Assembly: GCA_025356275.1 (NCBI GenBank)
Contig: JANXUK010000126.1
Location: 1-55,269 of the forward strand
Direction: 5' to 3'
Source: Sphingomonadales bacterium
GTDB taxonomy: Bacteria; Pseudomonadota; Alphaproteobacteria; Sphingomonadales; Sphingomonadaceae
Length of the DNA: 55,269 bases
The position numbers and the translations under genes are program-made. A model generated the notes under the pieces. The model had not been told where the DNA came from and ran no database searches. It saw only the letters and a program-made list of their open reading frames with translations. Within the stretch, counting starts at the first letter, position 1. Each line of letters opens with the position of its first letter. Shown one piece after another: positions 17,260 to 26,509 of this stretch.

Positions 17260-17688
17260 ATGACCGAACGCCAAAACAGAATGCTCCGCCGCGCGGATAC
17301 AATTCTCGAAGGCCATGGCATCGGTTTTGGGTTGCCCATCTTGTGGCACTTGGCGTTGAATGGCTACGGCCTCGCGATGTTGCGGCTCGCCAGTTGGTAT
17401 ACTCCAACCGGCGATCGTTCGGAACTGGGCAGCATGATAGACGCCTTCAGTCCCGCCGGCATGATGTACCGCGCCTATCGCAAGGGTGAGCCGGAGGCCG
17501 CGCAGAACATGGCCATGACCTGTTTCAACATCGGCAATATGGCGCGGTATCGCTACTGGATGCATCGCGCTGCGCGATGCGGCGACACAGGCGTAGCCCG
17601 TGAATTGAAGCGGTTTGAAATTCGCAAGCCGCACGGCCTGGCTCGCAAACTTCGCAGATTGAGACCGCCCCGCCGCGATGGAAATTGA
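17260..17688 (+). CDS. Hypothetical protein, helical (Sel1/TPR-like)
   Basis: The 142-aa product is basic and helix-rich. It shows loose repeat-like segments (HLALNGYGLAMLRLASWY and YRKGEPEAAQNMAMTCFN, NMARYRYWMHRAA) that resemble degenerate Sel1 units, and a strongly basic tail (KLRRLRPPRRDGN). No enzyme motif is visible. It lies between ctrA and trmB on the same strand, with 48 bp before the trmB start. Codon choice is slightly less GC-biased than in neighbours. Function unknown. Confidence 0.65.
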   Translation: MTERQNRMLRRADTILEGHGIGFGLPILWHLALNGYGLAMLRLASWYTPTGDRSELGSMIDAFSPAGMMYRAYRKGEPEAAQNMAMTCFNIGNMARYRYWMHRAARCGDTGVARELKRFEIRKPHGLARKLRRLRPPRRDGN

Positions 17689-17736
17689 CAAGCACCCTTG
17701 ACCCTCCACCGCCCCCCTGCCATGCGCCCGCCCAGC

Positions 17737-18462
17737 ATGAACAGCACCGGCGACCCCACCACCATCAACCGCCTCTACGGCCGCGCCAAGGGCAAGCCTT
17801 TGCGCGCGCATCAGCAGCATCTGGTTGACACGCTGCTCCCCCGCATCGCGCTCCCGCCTGAAGGCCCGCTCACTGCCGAAGCCCTGTTCGGCGCGCCGAA
17901 GCCCCTCCATTTCGAGATCGGCTTCGGCGGCGGCGAGCATCTGGCCCACCGCGCCGATCTCCTGCCTGACCACGGCTTCATCGGCGCCGAGCCGTTCCTC
18001 AACGGCGTCGCGCAGGCGCTGACCCATGTCGATGGCGACCGTTTGGTGGCCAAGGGCGGCCCCTCCCGCGCCCCGCTCGGCAATGTGCGCATCCACCACG
18101 GCGACGCGCTGGAGGCATTGCGCCGCATCCCCGATGGCGCGATCAGCTTCGTTTACCTGCTCCACCCCGACCCCTGGCCCAAGGCCCGCCACACCAAGCG
18201 CCGGATGATGAACGACGGCCCGCTGGCGCTGATCGCCGCCAAGCTGCGCCCCGGCGGCGAATTCCGCTTTGGCACCGACCACCCGGTGTATGTGCGCCAC
18301 GCGCTGATGGTGATGCGGCGCCACCGCGACAGCTTCGAATGGCTGTGCGAAACACCCGCGACCTTCCAGACCCGCCCCGGCGGCTGGCCCGAAACCCGCT
18401 ATGAGGCCAAGGCCCGCGCGCAGGGGCATGAGGTCTGGTACTTTCGGTTTAGGCGGCGATAA
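17737..18462 (+). CDS. trmB: tRNA (guanine-N7-)-methyltransferase TrmB
   Basis: This 241-aa SAM-dependent enzyme makes m7G46 in the tRNA variable loop. Visible motifs are the N-terminal INRLYGRAKGKPLR, SAM-binding FEIGFGGGEHLAHRA, FIGAEPFLNGV, NVRIHHGDA, LLHPDPWPKARHTKRR and the C-terminal RPGGWPETRYEAKA. The start at 17737 (MNSTGDPTTIN) fits relatives; an ATG at 17722 is possible, and neither has a good ribosome site. Its stop lies 22 bp from the convergent maeB stop. Confidence 0.95.
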   Translation: MNSTGDPTTINRLYGRAKGKPLRAHQQHLVDTLLPRIALPPEGPLTAEALFGAPKPLHFEIGFGGGEHLAHRADLLPDHGFIGAEPFLNGVAQALTHVDGDRLVAKGGPSRAPLGNVRIHHGDALEALRRIPDGAISFVYLLHPDPWPKARHTKRRMMNDGPLALIAAKLRPGGEFRFGTDHPVYVRHALMVMRRHRDSFEWLCETPATFQTRPGGWPETRYEAKARAQGHEVWYFRFRRR

Positions 18463-18484
18463 GAGCGCCGCCGGACAACCCCAG

Positions 18485-20752
18485 TCACCCCACCACCTCC
18501 GCCGCCGCCAATACCGCCAGCGTCAGGATATCGGGCGCAATCGCGGTCATCGGCGCGATCTGTACCGGCTTTTCCATGCCCACCAACATCGGTCCGATGA
18601 CGGCATTGCCCGCCAGCTCGCGCAGCAGTTTGGCGGCGATATTGGCCGATTGCAGCCCCGGCATCACCAGCACATTGGCCGGCCCGGACAGCCGGCTGAA
18701 CGGATAGAGCTTCATCACCGCCGGGTTCAGCGCCGCATCGGGCGCCACATCGCCCTCATATTCAAAGGCCGGCTCACGCGAATCGAGGATCGCCACCGCG
18801 CCGCGAATATTCTCCAACCATTTGCCCTGCGGATTGCCGAAGGTGGAGTAGGACAGGAACGCCACGCGCGGCTCATGCCCCAGCCGCCGGGCGACAGCGG
18901 CGGTCTCGGTGGCGATGACCGCGAGGTCCTCGGCACTGGGGCGCTCGTTGATCGTGGTATCCGCCATGAACACGGTGTAATTCTTGCCGATCATCAGATG
19001 AATACCGAACGGCAGATGCCCCGGCTTGGGGTCCAGCACATGGCGAATTTCCTTCATGCTCTGCGCAAACGTGCGGGTGGTGCCGGTGATCATGGCATCA
19101 CCAACCCCCAGCTTGAGCAGGCCCGAGGCGAAGATATTGCGATCCTGATTGACCATCCGCCGCACGTCACGCATCATAAAGCCGCGCCGCTGGAGCCGCT
19201 GATACAGCATCTCGGCCATCGCCTCGACATGGCTGCTGGTGGCGGAATTCTCGATCTCATAGGTTTCGGGGTCCGCCACGCCCAGCTCGGCCAGTTTGTT
19301 CAGCACGGTCTGCGTGCGCCCAACCAGGATCGGCGTGCCATAGCCGAAATCGCGGAACTGGATCGCGGCGCGCAGCACCACCTCGTTCTCGCCCTCGGCA
19401 AAGATCACTCGCTTGGGGTTCTCCTTGACCATTGCATAGGTGCTGGTCATCGCGGTGGTGGTAGGGTTGAGCCGCGCTTTCAGGGACAGCCGATAGGCGT
19501 CGAAATCCTCGATCGGGCGCTGCGCCACGCCTGAATCCATCGCCGCTTTGGCAACGGCGGCGGACACCCGCTCCATCAAGCGCGGATCGAACGGGGCCGG
19601 GATGATGTATTCCAGCCCGAATTGCTGGGTCTGGCCATAGGCAACCGCCACCTCCTCGGGCACCGCCTCACGCGCCAGTTCGGCGATGGCGTGCGCCGCC
19701 GCAATCTTCATCTCCTCGTTGATCGCGGTGGCCCGCACGTCCAGCGCGCCGCGAAAGATGAACGGGAAGCCCAGCACATTGTTGACCTGATTGGGATAAT
19801 CCGACCGGCCGGTGGCCACCACCGCATCGGGCCGCGCCGCATGCGCATCGGGCGGGGTGATCTCCGGGTCGGGGTTGGCCATCGCAAAGATGATCGGCTG
19901 GGGCGCCATGCTCTTGACCATATCGCCCGTCACCGCGCCCGCCACCGAGAGGCCGAGGAAGATGTCGGCGCCCACCAGCGCTTCGGTAAGCGTGCGGCGG
20001 TCGGTGGTGGAGGCATGCGCCGATTTGAACTGATCGACGCCGGCGCGCCCGTGATAGATCACGCCCTTGCTGTCGCACATGATGACATTGTCGTGGCGCA
20101 CGCCCATCGATTTGATCAACGAGGTACAGGCAATCGCGCTCGCCCCCGCGCCATTGACCACGACCTTCACGTCCTCGAACTTGCGGCCGGTCAGGAAGCA
20201 GGCGTTAAGCAATCCGGCGGCGGCGATGATCGCGGTGCCGTGTTGGTCGTCATGCATCACCGGGATCTTCATCCGCTCACGCAGGGCCTGCTCGATGATG
20301 AAGCATTCGGGGGCCTTGATGTCCTCCAGATTGATGCCGCCAAAGCTTGGCTCCATCATCGCGATGGCCGCGATCAGCGCGTCGGGGTCTTCGCTGTCCA
20401 GCTCGATATCGATCGAATCGACGTCGGCGAAGCGCTTGAACAGCACTGCCTTGCCCTCCATCACCGGTTTGGAGGCCAGCGCGCCCAGATTGCCCATGCC
20501 CAGGATGGCGGTGCCATTGGTGATGACCGCCACCAGATTGCCCTTGGCGGTGTAATCATAGGCGCAGGCCGGGTTGTCGGCGATGGCCTGCACCGGCACC
20601 GCGACGCCGGGCGAATAGGCGAGGCTGAGGTCGCGCTGGGTCGCCATCGGCTTGGATGCGATGATCTCGATCTTACCGGGACGGATCGTGTTGTGATAAA
20701 ACAGCGCCTCGCGGTCGGTGAAGCTCACTCTGCTTTCGTCGGACACGCGCAT
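18485..20752 (-). CDS. maeB: NADP-dependent malic enzyme (MaeB type, with phosphotransacetylase-like domain)
   Basis: The 755-aa protein joins an N-terminal malic enzyme (about 1-430: LAYSPGVAVPV, GNLGALASKPVMEGK, EDIKAPECF, HDDQHGTAI, VVNGAGASAIAC) to a C-terminal phosphotransacetylase-like domain (from about 440: RVIFAEGENEVVLRAA, DTTINERPSAEDLA) that in this family is regulatory. It decarboxylates malate to pyruvate with NADP reduction. The ATG at 20752 lies against GGGAGA; a GTG at 20746 would have better spacing and give MSDESR. A longer frame runs through palindromic copy C and is not credible as coding. Confidence 0.95.
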   Translation of the reverse strand: MRVSDESRVSFTDREALFYHNTIRPGKIEIIASKPMATQRDLSLAYSPGVAVPVQAIADNPACAYDYTAKGNLVAVITNGTAILGMGNLGALASKPVMEGKAVLFKRFADVDSIDIELDSEDPDALIAAIAMMEPSFGGINLEDIKAPECFIIEQALRERMKIPVMHDDQHGTAIIAAAGLLNACFLTGRKFEDVKVVVNGAGASAIACTSLIKSMGVRHDNVIMCDSKGVIYHGRAGVDQFKSAHASTTDRRTLTEALVGADIFLGLSVAGAVTGDMVKSMAPQPIIFAMANPDPEITPPDAHAARPDAVVATGRSDYPNQVNNVLGFPFIFRGALDVRATAINEEMKIAAAHAIAELAREAVPEEVAVAYGQTQQFGLEYIIPAPFDPRLMERVSAAVAKAAMDSGVAQRPIEDFDAYRLSLKARLNPTTTAMTSTYAMVKENPKRVIFAEGENEVVLRAAIQFRDFGYGTPILVGRTQTVLNKLAELGVADPETYEIENSATSSHVEAMAEMLYQRLQRRGFMMRDVRRMVNQDRNIFASGLLKLGVGDAMITGTTRTFAQSMKEIRHVLDPKPGHLPFGIHLMIGKNYTVFMADTTINERPSAEDLAVIATETAAVARRLGHEPRVAFLSYSTFGNPQGKWLENIRGAVAILDSREPAFEYEGDVAPDAALNPAVMKLYPFSRLSGPANVLVMPGLQSANIAAKLLRELAGNAVIGPMLVGMEKPVQIAPMTAIAPDILTLAVLAAAEVVG

Positions 20753-20785
20753 TCTCCCGTTTGATCGGCCACCGTTCCGGCGGCG

Positions 20786-20915
20786 AAGCCTGTTCCATCC
20801 CGCGCCCCCTCCCGACCTCCCACAGGCTGCATACTGGATGGGAGGTCGGGAGGGGGCGCGGGATCGAACAGGCTTCCTCAGCAAAAAGCGCCCTTCAGCG
20901 CTTTTCGCAAAATGC
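20786..20915. repeat. Dispersed palindromic repeat, copy C
   Basis: Arms at 20786-20822 and 20839-20875 (37 bp, one mismatch) around a 16-base loop. The conserved flank is on the right here (CAGCAAAAAGCGCCCTTCAG onward), so this copy is inverted relative to A and B. It lies between the divergent starts of maeB and mutS. No other feature is evident in that 250-bp gap. Confidence 0.9.
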
Positions 20916-21002
20916 CCCCTAACCAATGTCAGGCGCACGGGATAGGGGAAAGCTTCGCTGGCACGCTTCCCGAATCGCTGGTTTCGGGGTTAACCGCTGC
21001 GC

Positions 21003-23627
21003 ATGTCCGCCCCCACTTCCGCCCAGGCCCCCACCCCGATGATGGCGCAGTATTTTGCGCTGAAGGCCGAGGCCGGGGACAGCCTGCTGTTCTACCGGAT
21101 GGGCGACTTCTTCGAGATGTTCTTCGACGACGCGCGGCTGGCGGCGCAGGTGCTCGATATCGCGCTGACCTCACGCGGCGAGCATGATGGCGCGCCGATC
21201 CCGATGTGCGGCGTGCCGGTGCATGCGGCCGAGGGCTATCTGGCGCGGCTGATCCGGGCCGGGGTGCGGGTGGCCATCGCCGAGCAGGTCGAGAGCCCCG
21301 AGGAGGCGCGCCGGCGTGGAGGCTCCAAGACGCTGGTGGCGCGCGCGATCACGCGGTTCGTCACTGCCGGCACGCTGACCGAGGAGGCGCTGCTCAGCCC
21401 GCAACGGGCCAATGTGCTGGCGGCGGTATGTGCATTGCGCGGCGTGATCGGCATTGCCTCGGTCGATATTTCGACGGGCCGGGTCGAGCTTGAGGAAAGC
21501 GCCGTCGAGGACATCGGCGCGGCGCTGGCGCGGCTGGGCGCGAGCGAGATCGTGGCGCCCGAAGGCTGGGCCGACATGCCGGACGCCGCCACCACGCGCC
21601 CCCAGCGCGATTTTGCCAGCGAGGCGGGCGAGGCGCGTTTGTGCGCGCTGCACGGTGTCGCCACGCTGGACGGGTTTGGCGCATTCAGCCGGGCGATGCT
21701 GGCGGCGGCGGCGGGTCTGATCGCCTATCTCGACCATGTCGGGCGCGGCAAGCTGCCCCTGTTGCTGCCGCCGGTAGCGCGCACTGGCGAGGCACATATG
21801 GCGATGGACGAGGCGACGCGCGCCAGCCTCGAAATCCTCTCCTCGTCCAGCGGACAGCGGCGGGGCAGCCTGATCGATGCGGTAGACCGTTGTGTGACCG
21901 GGGCCGGCGCGCGCCAGCTGGCCGAGGACCTGGCGGCGCCCTTGATGCATATTCCGGCGATCAACGCCCGTCTCGCGGCGGTGGCATTCCTGCATGACCA
22001 GCCCTTCTTGCGCGAGGACTTGCACCGCGCTCTGCGGTCCGCGCCCGATGTCGGGCGGGCGCTGGGCCGGGTGGTGGCGCAGCGGGGAAGCCCCCGCGAT
22101 CTTGGCCAATTGCGCGATGGACTGGCGGCGGCGCAGGGGTTGGCGGTGATGTTGGCCGGACAGGATGGCCTGCCCGATCTGCTCGCCGCGCTGGTGCCGC
22201 GCCTGTCGGGCCATGCCGCGCTGATCGATCTGTTTGCCAGCGCGCTGGTCACTACGCCGACGACGGCGCGCGAACAGGGCGGGTTTATTGCCGAGGGCTA
22301 TGACGCCGCGCTCGACCAATTGCGGGTGATTGCGCGGGATGCGCGCGTTGCCATCGCCGCGCTGGAGGCGAAATATCGCGGCGAGACCGGCATTGCCGCG
22401 CTGAAAATCCGCCATAATGGCGTGCTCGGCTATTTCATCGAGGTGCCCGCCGCGCGCGCCGATGCGTTGATGGGCGCGGACAGCGGCTTCACCCACCGCC
22501 AGACGATGGCCGGCGCGGTGCGCTTCAACGCGCTGGCGCTGCACGAGGAGGCCAGCCGTATCGCCGAGGCAGCCGCCCGCGCGCTCGCCGCCGAGGAGGC
22601 GCATTTCGAGGAGCTGGCCGAGGCCGCGATCCGCCGCGCGCACGCCATCGCCGCCACGGCGGAGGCGCTGGCCCGGCTCGACGTGACCGCCGGGCAGGCG
22701 GCGCGAGCGGGCGAAGGGGGATGGTGCGCGCCCCGCCTGACCGAGGAGCCGGTGCTGAACATTACCGGCGGGCGGCATCCGGTGGTCGAGGCGGCTCTGG
22801 CCGATGTGGCGCACAGGGGGGGCACTGCACGGTTCATCGCCAATGATGCGGCGTTGACGCCCGAGAACCGGCTGTGGCTGGTCGGCGGGCCGAACATGGG
22901 CGGCAAATCGACCTATCTGCGCCAAAACGCGCTGATCGTGGTGTTGGCGCAGGCGGGCGGGTTTGTGCCGGCGCAGGCCGCAACGATCGGCCTGGTCGAC
23001 CGGTTGTTCAGCCGGGTCGGCGCAGCGGATAATCTGGCGCGCGGGCGGTCCACCTTCATGGTCGAGATGGTCGAGACCGCCGCGATCCTGTCACAGGCGA
23101 CCCCGCGCAGTTTTGTGATCCTGGATGAGGTCGGGCGCGGCACATCGACCTATGATGGCCTCGCGCTGGCCTGGGCGGTGGCTGAGGCGGTGCATGGCGT
23201 CAACCGCTGCCGCTGTCTGTTCGCGACGCATTATCACGAACTGGCGCGGCTGGCCGAAAGCTGCCCGGCGCTGTCGCTGCATCACGTTCGCGCGCGCGAG
23301 TGGCAGGGCGAGCTGGTGCTGCTGCATGAGGTCGCGGATGGCCCTTCGGAAAGCTCCTATGGCCTCGCCGTGGCGCGTCTGGCGGGGGTGCCGGGCCCGG
23401 TGGTGGCGCGCGCCAAGGTGGTGCTGGCGAAGCTGGAGCGCGGGCGGGCGGAGACCGGGGGGATCGCGGCGGGGCTGGGCGACCTGCCGCTGTTCGCCGC
23501 CGCGCAGCCGGTTGCGGAGCCTGAGCGCGATGCCCTGCGGCACAGGTTGCAGACGCTCGATATCGATGCGCTGTCGCCGCGCGAGGCGCTTGAAATGCTC
23601 TATGCGTTGCAGCGCGAGGCGGAGTGA
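21003..23627 (+). CDS. mutS: DNA mismatch repair protein MutS
   Basis: The 874-aa protein has the mismatch-recognition FxE motif (GDFFEMFFDDA, about 34-44), connector, core and clamp domains, then the ABC ATPase with Walker A GPNMGGKSTYLRQ (about 629), FMVEMVETA, Walker B VILDEVGRGTSTYDG (about 705) and the H-loop ATHYHEL. It is the mismatch sensor acting with MutL. Full length and all motifs are intact. It is transcribed away from maeB; a small gene follows 30 bp later. Confidence 0.98.
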   Translation: MSAPTSAQAPTPMMAQYFALKAEAGDSLLFYRMGDFFEMFFDDARLAAQVLDIALTSRGEHDGAPIPMCGVPVHAAEGYLARLIRAGVRVAIAEQVESPEEARRRGGSKTLVARAITRFVTAGTLTEEALLSPQRANVLAAVCALRGVIGIASVDISTGRVELEESAVEDIGAALARLGASEIVAPEGWADMPDAATTRPQRDFASEAGEARLCALHGVATLDGFGAFSRAMLAAAAGLIAYLDHVGRGKLPLLLPPVARTGEAHMAMDEATRASLEILSSSSGQRRGSLIDAVDRCVTGAGARQLAEDLAAPLMHIPAINARLAAVAFLHDQPFLREDLHRALRSAPDVGRALGRVVAQRGSPRDLGQLRDGLAAAQGLAVMLAGQDGLPDLLAALVPRLSGHAALIDLFASALVTTPTTAREQGGFIAEGYDAALDQLRVIARDARVAIAALEAKYRGETGIAALKIRHNGVLGYFIEVPAARADALMGADSGFTHRQTMAGAVRFNALALHEEASRIAEAAARALAAEEAHFEELAEAAIRRAHAIAATAEALARLDVTAGQAARAGEGGWCAPRLTEEPVLNITGGRHPVVEAALADVAHRGGTARFIANDAALTPENRLWLVGGPNMGGKSTYLRQNALIVVLAQAGGFVPAQAATIGLVDRLFSRVGAADNLARGRSTFMVEMVETAAILSQATPRSFVILDEVGRGTSTYDGLALAWAVAEAVHGVNRCRCLFATHYHELARLAESCPALSLHHVRAREWQGELVLLHEVADGPSESSYGLAVARLAGVPGPVVARAKVVLAKLERGRAETGGIAAGLGDLPLFAAAQPVAEPERDALRHRLQTLDIDALSPREALEMLYALQREAE

Positions 23628-23657
23628 AAATTTAACCGCGCTGCGTTACCATACCGC

Positions 23658-23849
23658 GTGTTGCTGTTTGGCCCCAAACTGAACCAGGTGTTCGCCAGCC
23701 GCTGGAAAGCGTTGTTTTGGGCGTGCGGGGTCATGGCCACTGCCTATTGCACGATCCCCTCGGCCGAGGAGACCGCAGATTCCGCCAGCGAACAGGCTGC
23801 CGCCAGCGCCGCGTCGGCCTCGGGCAATCCGTGGGCGAAGGGCAATTAG
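23658..23849 (+). CDS. Small conserved hypothetical protein (GTG start)
   Basis: The 63-aa product has one hydrophobic stretch (ALFWACGVMATAYCTI, about 18-33) and ends in an Ala/Ser/Glu-rich tail with NPWAKGN. I recognise the LNQVFASRWKALFWA and NPWA pattern as recurring in small sphingomonad proteins. The start is a GTG with no clear ribosome site. Its TAG stop overlaps the stop of the convergent adenosyltransferase gene. Function unknown. Confidence 0.65.
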   Translation: MLLFGPKLNQVFASRWKALFWACGVMATAYCTIPSAEETADSASEQAAASAASASGNPWAKGN

Positions 23850-24415
23850 CGGCGGCTGGCCCCCGGCACCCACAACACTTCGCCGGTGCCCGCCAGATTG
23901 ATCGCGCGGGCCAGCACAAACAAATAGTCGGACAGCCGGTTGGCATAGGCCAGCGCGGCGGGGTTGACTGCCTCTGCATCGGCCAGCGCGGTCATCGCGC
24001 GTTCGGCGCGGCGGACACTTGCGCGCGCGATATGCACCCGCGCCGCGCCCTCGTCGCCGCCGGGCAGGATAAAGCTGGTCAGCGGGGGAATGCCATCGTT
24101 GAGCGCATCGATCGCCGCCTCCAGCCAGTCGGTCTGCGCCGGCACCATCCGCAATTCCATCGGTGAAGGCGTGAAATCACTGCCCGGCGTCGCCAGATCG
24201 GCGCCCAGATCGAACATATCGTTCTGGATCCGGGTCAGCGCCCCGGCCTGCGCCGGGATCAGCGCCAGCGCGGCGTAGCCGATCGCGCTATTGGCCTCGT
24301 CCACCGCGCCTATCGCCTCGATCCGCGCGGCATGTTTGGGACAGCGCGAGCCATCGACTAGCCCGGTGCTGCCCGCATCACCGGTGCGGGTGTAGATCTT
24401 GTTCAGCTTGACCAT
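23846..24415 (-). CDS. PduO-type cob(I)yrinic acid a,c-diamide adenosyltransferase
   Basis: The 189-aa protein is a PduO-type ATP:corrinoid adenosyltransferase, which attaches the adenosyl group of coenzyme B12. Landmarks are the N-terminal IYTRTGDAGSTGLVDGSR, EAIGAVDEANSAIG, FILPGGDEGAARVHIARASVRRAER and LSDYLFVLAR. It is the last gene of a run with gluQRS and a small twin-TM protein; the gap to the latter is 10 bp. No cobalamin riboswitch is visible upstream. Confidence 0.94.
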   Translation of the reverse strand: MVKLNKIYTRTGDAGSTGLVDGSRCPKHAARIEAIGAVDEANSAIGYAALALIPAQAGALTRIQNDMFDLGADLATPGSDFTPSPMELRMVPAQTDWLEAAIDALNDGIPPLTSFILPGGDEGAARVHIARASVRRAERAMTALADAEAVNPAALAYANRLSDYLFVLARAINLAGTGEVLWVPGASRR

Positions 24416-24425
24416 CGATCCACCC

Positions 24426-24665
24426 TTAGTGGTGGTGCCCGCTGACCGCCATGATCAGCGCGACCACCGCCACCGCCGCCAGCTGATACTTGATCCGCGC
24501 GAACATCATCTGGTTCTGGCGCAGCTGCATCGGGCTGGGCCCGGCGGAGGGATCGCGGTTGAGGTCTTCCTTGGTGCTGCCCAGAAACGCGATGATGCCG
24601 CGCACCAGGCTGACCACCACCATGACCACCAAGCCAATGAGGATGAGGATGAAAATATATGTCAT
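24426..24665 (-). CDS. Twin-transmembrane small protein (HIG1-like)
   Basis: The 79-aa product has two TM helices (about 2-22 and 58-76) joined by a polar loop containing STKEDLNRDPSAGPSPMQLRQNQ. It resembles the HIG1-type twin-TM proteins often found next to corrinoid adenosyltransferase genes in alphaproteobacteria. HIG1 proteins associate with respiratory complexes, but the role of this bacterial group is unclear. The start ATG overlaps the gluQRS stop (ATGA), so it is co-translated. Confidence 0.82.
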   Translation of the reverse strand: MTYIFILILIGLVVMVVVSLVRGIIAFLGSTKEDLNRDPSAGPSPMQLRQNQMMFARIKYQLAAVAVVALIMAVSGHHH

Positions 24666-25525
24666 GCCCGCCACCCTACGCCCGGCCCTAGCGAAAGACC
24701 AGCCGGCAAAATGCCGCGCCGCAAGTCCTCGGCCAGCGCGCGTCCATCGACGCCCGCGCACCGCAGATCGGCCAACCCCGGTGAGCCGCGCCGCTTGGAC
24801 AGCTTGCGCCCGTCCGCTTCGACCACCAGCGGGTGGTGATGCCAGCGCGGCACCGTCAGGCCCAGCAGCGCTTGTAGCAATCGGTGCAGATGGCTGGCCG
24901 CAAACAGATCCTGCCCGCGCGTGACCGCCGTGATGCCGTCCGCGGCATCGTCGAGCGTTGCGGCGAGGTGATAGCTTGGCTCGTTCGCGCCGGCCGCTGT
25001 TTTGCGGACCAGCACCACATCGCCGAAGATTGCGGGGCTCGCGCGTTGGTGCCCGGCGAGCGTGTCCTCCCAGAACAGCGCACCGCCCGCCCCCTCCACC
25101 GCCCGAACCATGTCGAGCCGCCAGCAGACATCACCCCCGGCGGCCACATCGCGGCCCCGGCAGGTCCCGGGATAGAGCGGCCCATCCGGGCCGATCGCGG
25201 TGCTGGCGGCGGCGATCTCGGCGCGGGTGCAGGTGCAAGGGTAGAGCAGGCCAAGCGCGCGCAAATGCTCGACGGCCGCATGGTACCGGGGCAGGCATTG
25301 CGACTGCACCGTCACCGCGCCGTCCCACGCCAGCCCCAACCATGCCAGATCGGCATGGATCGCCGCAATCAGCGCGGGTCGCCGCCGCCCGGCGTCGATG
25401 TCCTCGATCCGCAACCGGAAGGCGCCCGCGCCGGCCCGCGCCAGATCATGCGCGACAATCGCCGCATAGGCGTGGCCCAGATGCAGCGGTCCATTGGGGC
25501 TGGGGGCGAAGCGGGTGACCGGCAT
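24662..25525 (-). CDS. gluQ: Glutamyl-Q tRNA(Asp) synthetase
   Basis: The 287-aa protein is a shortened glutamyl-tRNA synthetase catalytic core that charges glutamate onto queuosine 34 of tRNA-Asp. It has the HIGH motif as HLGH (15-18), a zinc-knuckle region YPCTCTRAEI / YPGTCRG, and a KMSKS variant KLSKRRG. The anticodon-binding domain of GluRS is absent, as expected. It is first in a three-gene overlapping or near-overlapping operon with the twin-TM and adenosyltransferase genes. Confidence 0.93.
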   Translation of the reverse strand: MPVTRFAPSPNGPLHLGHAYAAIVAHDLARAGAGAFRLRIEDIDAGRRRPALIAAIHADLAWLGLAWDGAVTVQSQCLPRYHAAVEHLRALGLLYPCTCTRAEIAAASTAIGPDGPLYPGTCRGRDVAAGGDVCWRLDMVRAVEGAGGALFWEDTLAGHQRASPAIFGDVVLVRKTAAGANEPSYHLAATLDDAADGITAVTRGQDLFAASHLHRLLQALLGLTVPRWHHHPLVVEADGRKLSKRRGSPGLADLRCAGVDGRALAEDLRRGILPAGLSLGPGVGWRA

Positions 25526-25539
25526 AGCGCCACGCTTTT

Positions 25540-25597
25540 GGTTTGCCGCGTTTCCCCGAGTCACTGCGTGTTCCACTCCATTTGGGAAACGCTCTAA
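25540..25597 (-). repeat. Dispersed 58-bp repeat (family 2), copy 1
   Basis: On the minus strand it reads TTAGAGCGTTT, then GGAGTGGAACACGCAGTGACTC, then AAACGCGGCAAACC in outline. The same order of blocks occurs at 51638-51697 on the plus strand. The GCGTTTCCC / GGGAAACGC ends pair, so the unit folds as a hairpin. It lies in the 194-bp gap before the HNH gene. Confidence 0.85.
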
Positions 25598-25719
25598 TGT
25601 GGCGCATTTGCCGCAGGTACAATGCGCTTTCACCGCCGCTTGACGCGCCGGCCCCGGCGGTGCAGTTTTCGCGCCATGGATTGTCGCAATGCTGTCACGC
25701 CGATCGGTCAGGAAAGGCC

Positions 25720-26328
25720 ATGCTCAAGGCGGAGCTGATCGAGCGCGCGGCCCAGTTCCGCAGCGCCGGGGATGACCCCGATCGTCATCTGGCGAGCTGT
25801 CCGGCGTTGGTGCTGAATGCCGATTACACGCCGCTGTCCTACTATCCGCTCAGCCTGTGGCCGTGGCAGACTGCGATCAAGGCGGTGTTTCTGGAGCGGG
25901 TAGACATCGTGGCGCGCTATGAGCGCGAGGTGCATTCGCCGAACCGCGCGATGCGCCTGCCCTCGGTGATTGCGCTTAGGCAATTCGTGAAGACCTCCGA
26001 ATTCCCGGCATTTACACGGTTCAACGTGTTCCTGCGCGACCGGTTCTGCTGCCAATATTGCGGCAGTCCGCAAAATCTGACGTTTGACCATGTGATCCCG
26101 CGCCGGCTGGGCGGGCGCACCAGTTGGGAGAATGTGGCGACCGCCTGCGCGCCGTGCAATCTCAAGAAGGGCGGGCGCACCCCCAAACAGGCGCATATGC
26201 CGCTGCTGCTCGCGCCCATCCGCCCAACCAGCTGGCAAATGCAGGAGCGGGGGCGCGGCTTTCCACCAAATTACCTGCATGAGACGTGGCGCGACTGGCT
26301 ATATTGGGATGTCGAGCTGGAAGCCTGA
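25720..26328 (+). CDS. HNH endonuclease
   Basis: The 202-aa protein carries a C-terminal HNH motif with zinc-binding cysteine pairs: CxxC at 111-114, DH at 123-124 (TFDHVIPRRLGG), SWENVATAC then C143-x2-C146. The N-terminal half (LASCPALVLNADYTPLSYYPLSLWPW) is typical of a widely conserved alphaproteobacterial HNH family whose cellular role is not settled. AGGAAAGG precedes the ATG. An upstream open extension overlaps repeat family 2 and lacks a ribosome site. Its stop lies in the first arm of a palindrome. Confidence 0.92.
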   Translation: MLKAELIERAAQFRSAGDDPDRHLASCPALVLNADYTPLSYYPLSLWPWQTAIKAVFLERVDIVARYEREVHSPNRAMRLPSVIALRQFVKTSEFPAFTRFNVFLRDRFCCQYCGSPQNLTFDHVIPRRLGGRTSWENVATACAPCNLKKGGRTPKQAHMPLLLAPIRPTSWQMQERGRGFPPNYLHETWRDWLYWDVELEA

Positions 26329-26493
26329 TTGTGTGCCCAGATTTGGCCCATGCCGGGCTGCAAATGGCGATTTCCTGCGCTCCGATGCTCACGGACTTAA
26401 ATGTCCGCTGCGCTTCGCTGCTCGGAAACCACCATTTTGCCCTGCGGTCGCCTAGGGCTCGCTGCGGCTTGGCCCAAATCTGGGCACACAATC
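26327..26493. repeat. 167-bp imperfect palindrome between convergent genes
   Basis: Outer arms are a perfect 20-bp inverted repeat GATTGTGTGCCCAGATTTGG at 26327-26346 and 26474-26493. Inside, a further imperfect pairing centres on GGACTTAAATGTCC near 26393-26406. The outer arm contains the last base or two of the HNH stop codon, and the element fills nearly the whole gap to the convergent TonB-like gene. It could act as a two-way terminator. Different in sequence from the other palindromes here. Confidence 0.9.
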
Positions 26494-26509
26494 GCGTCGC
26501 GAGAAGTTT

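Noticed and set aside
20753-20938. N-terminal extension of maeB through palindromic copy C
   Set aside because: The added residues are translated repeat DNA (Arg/Pro-rich) and the family starts near the ATG/GTG at 20752/20746.
21171-22925. 584-codon minus-strand frame inside mutS
   Set aside because: Antisense shadow of an intact mutS; low-complexity composition and no recognisable domain.
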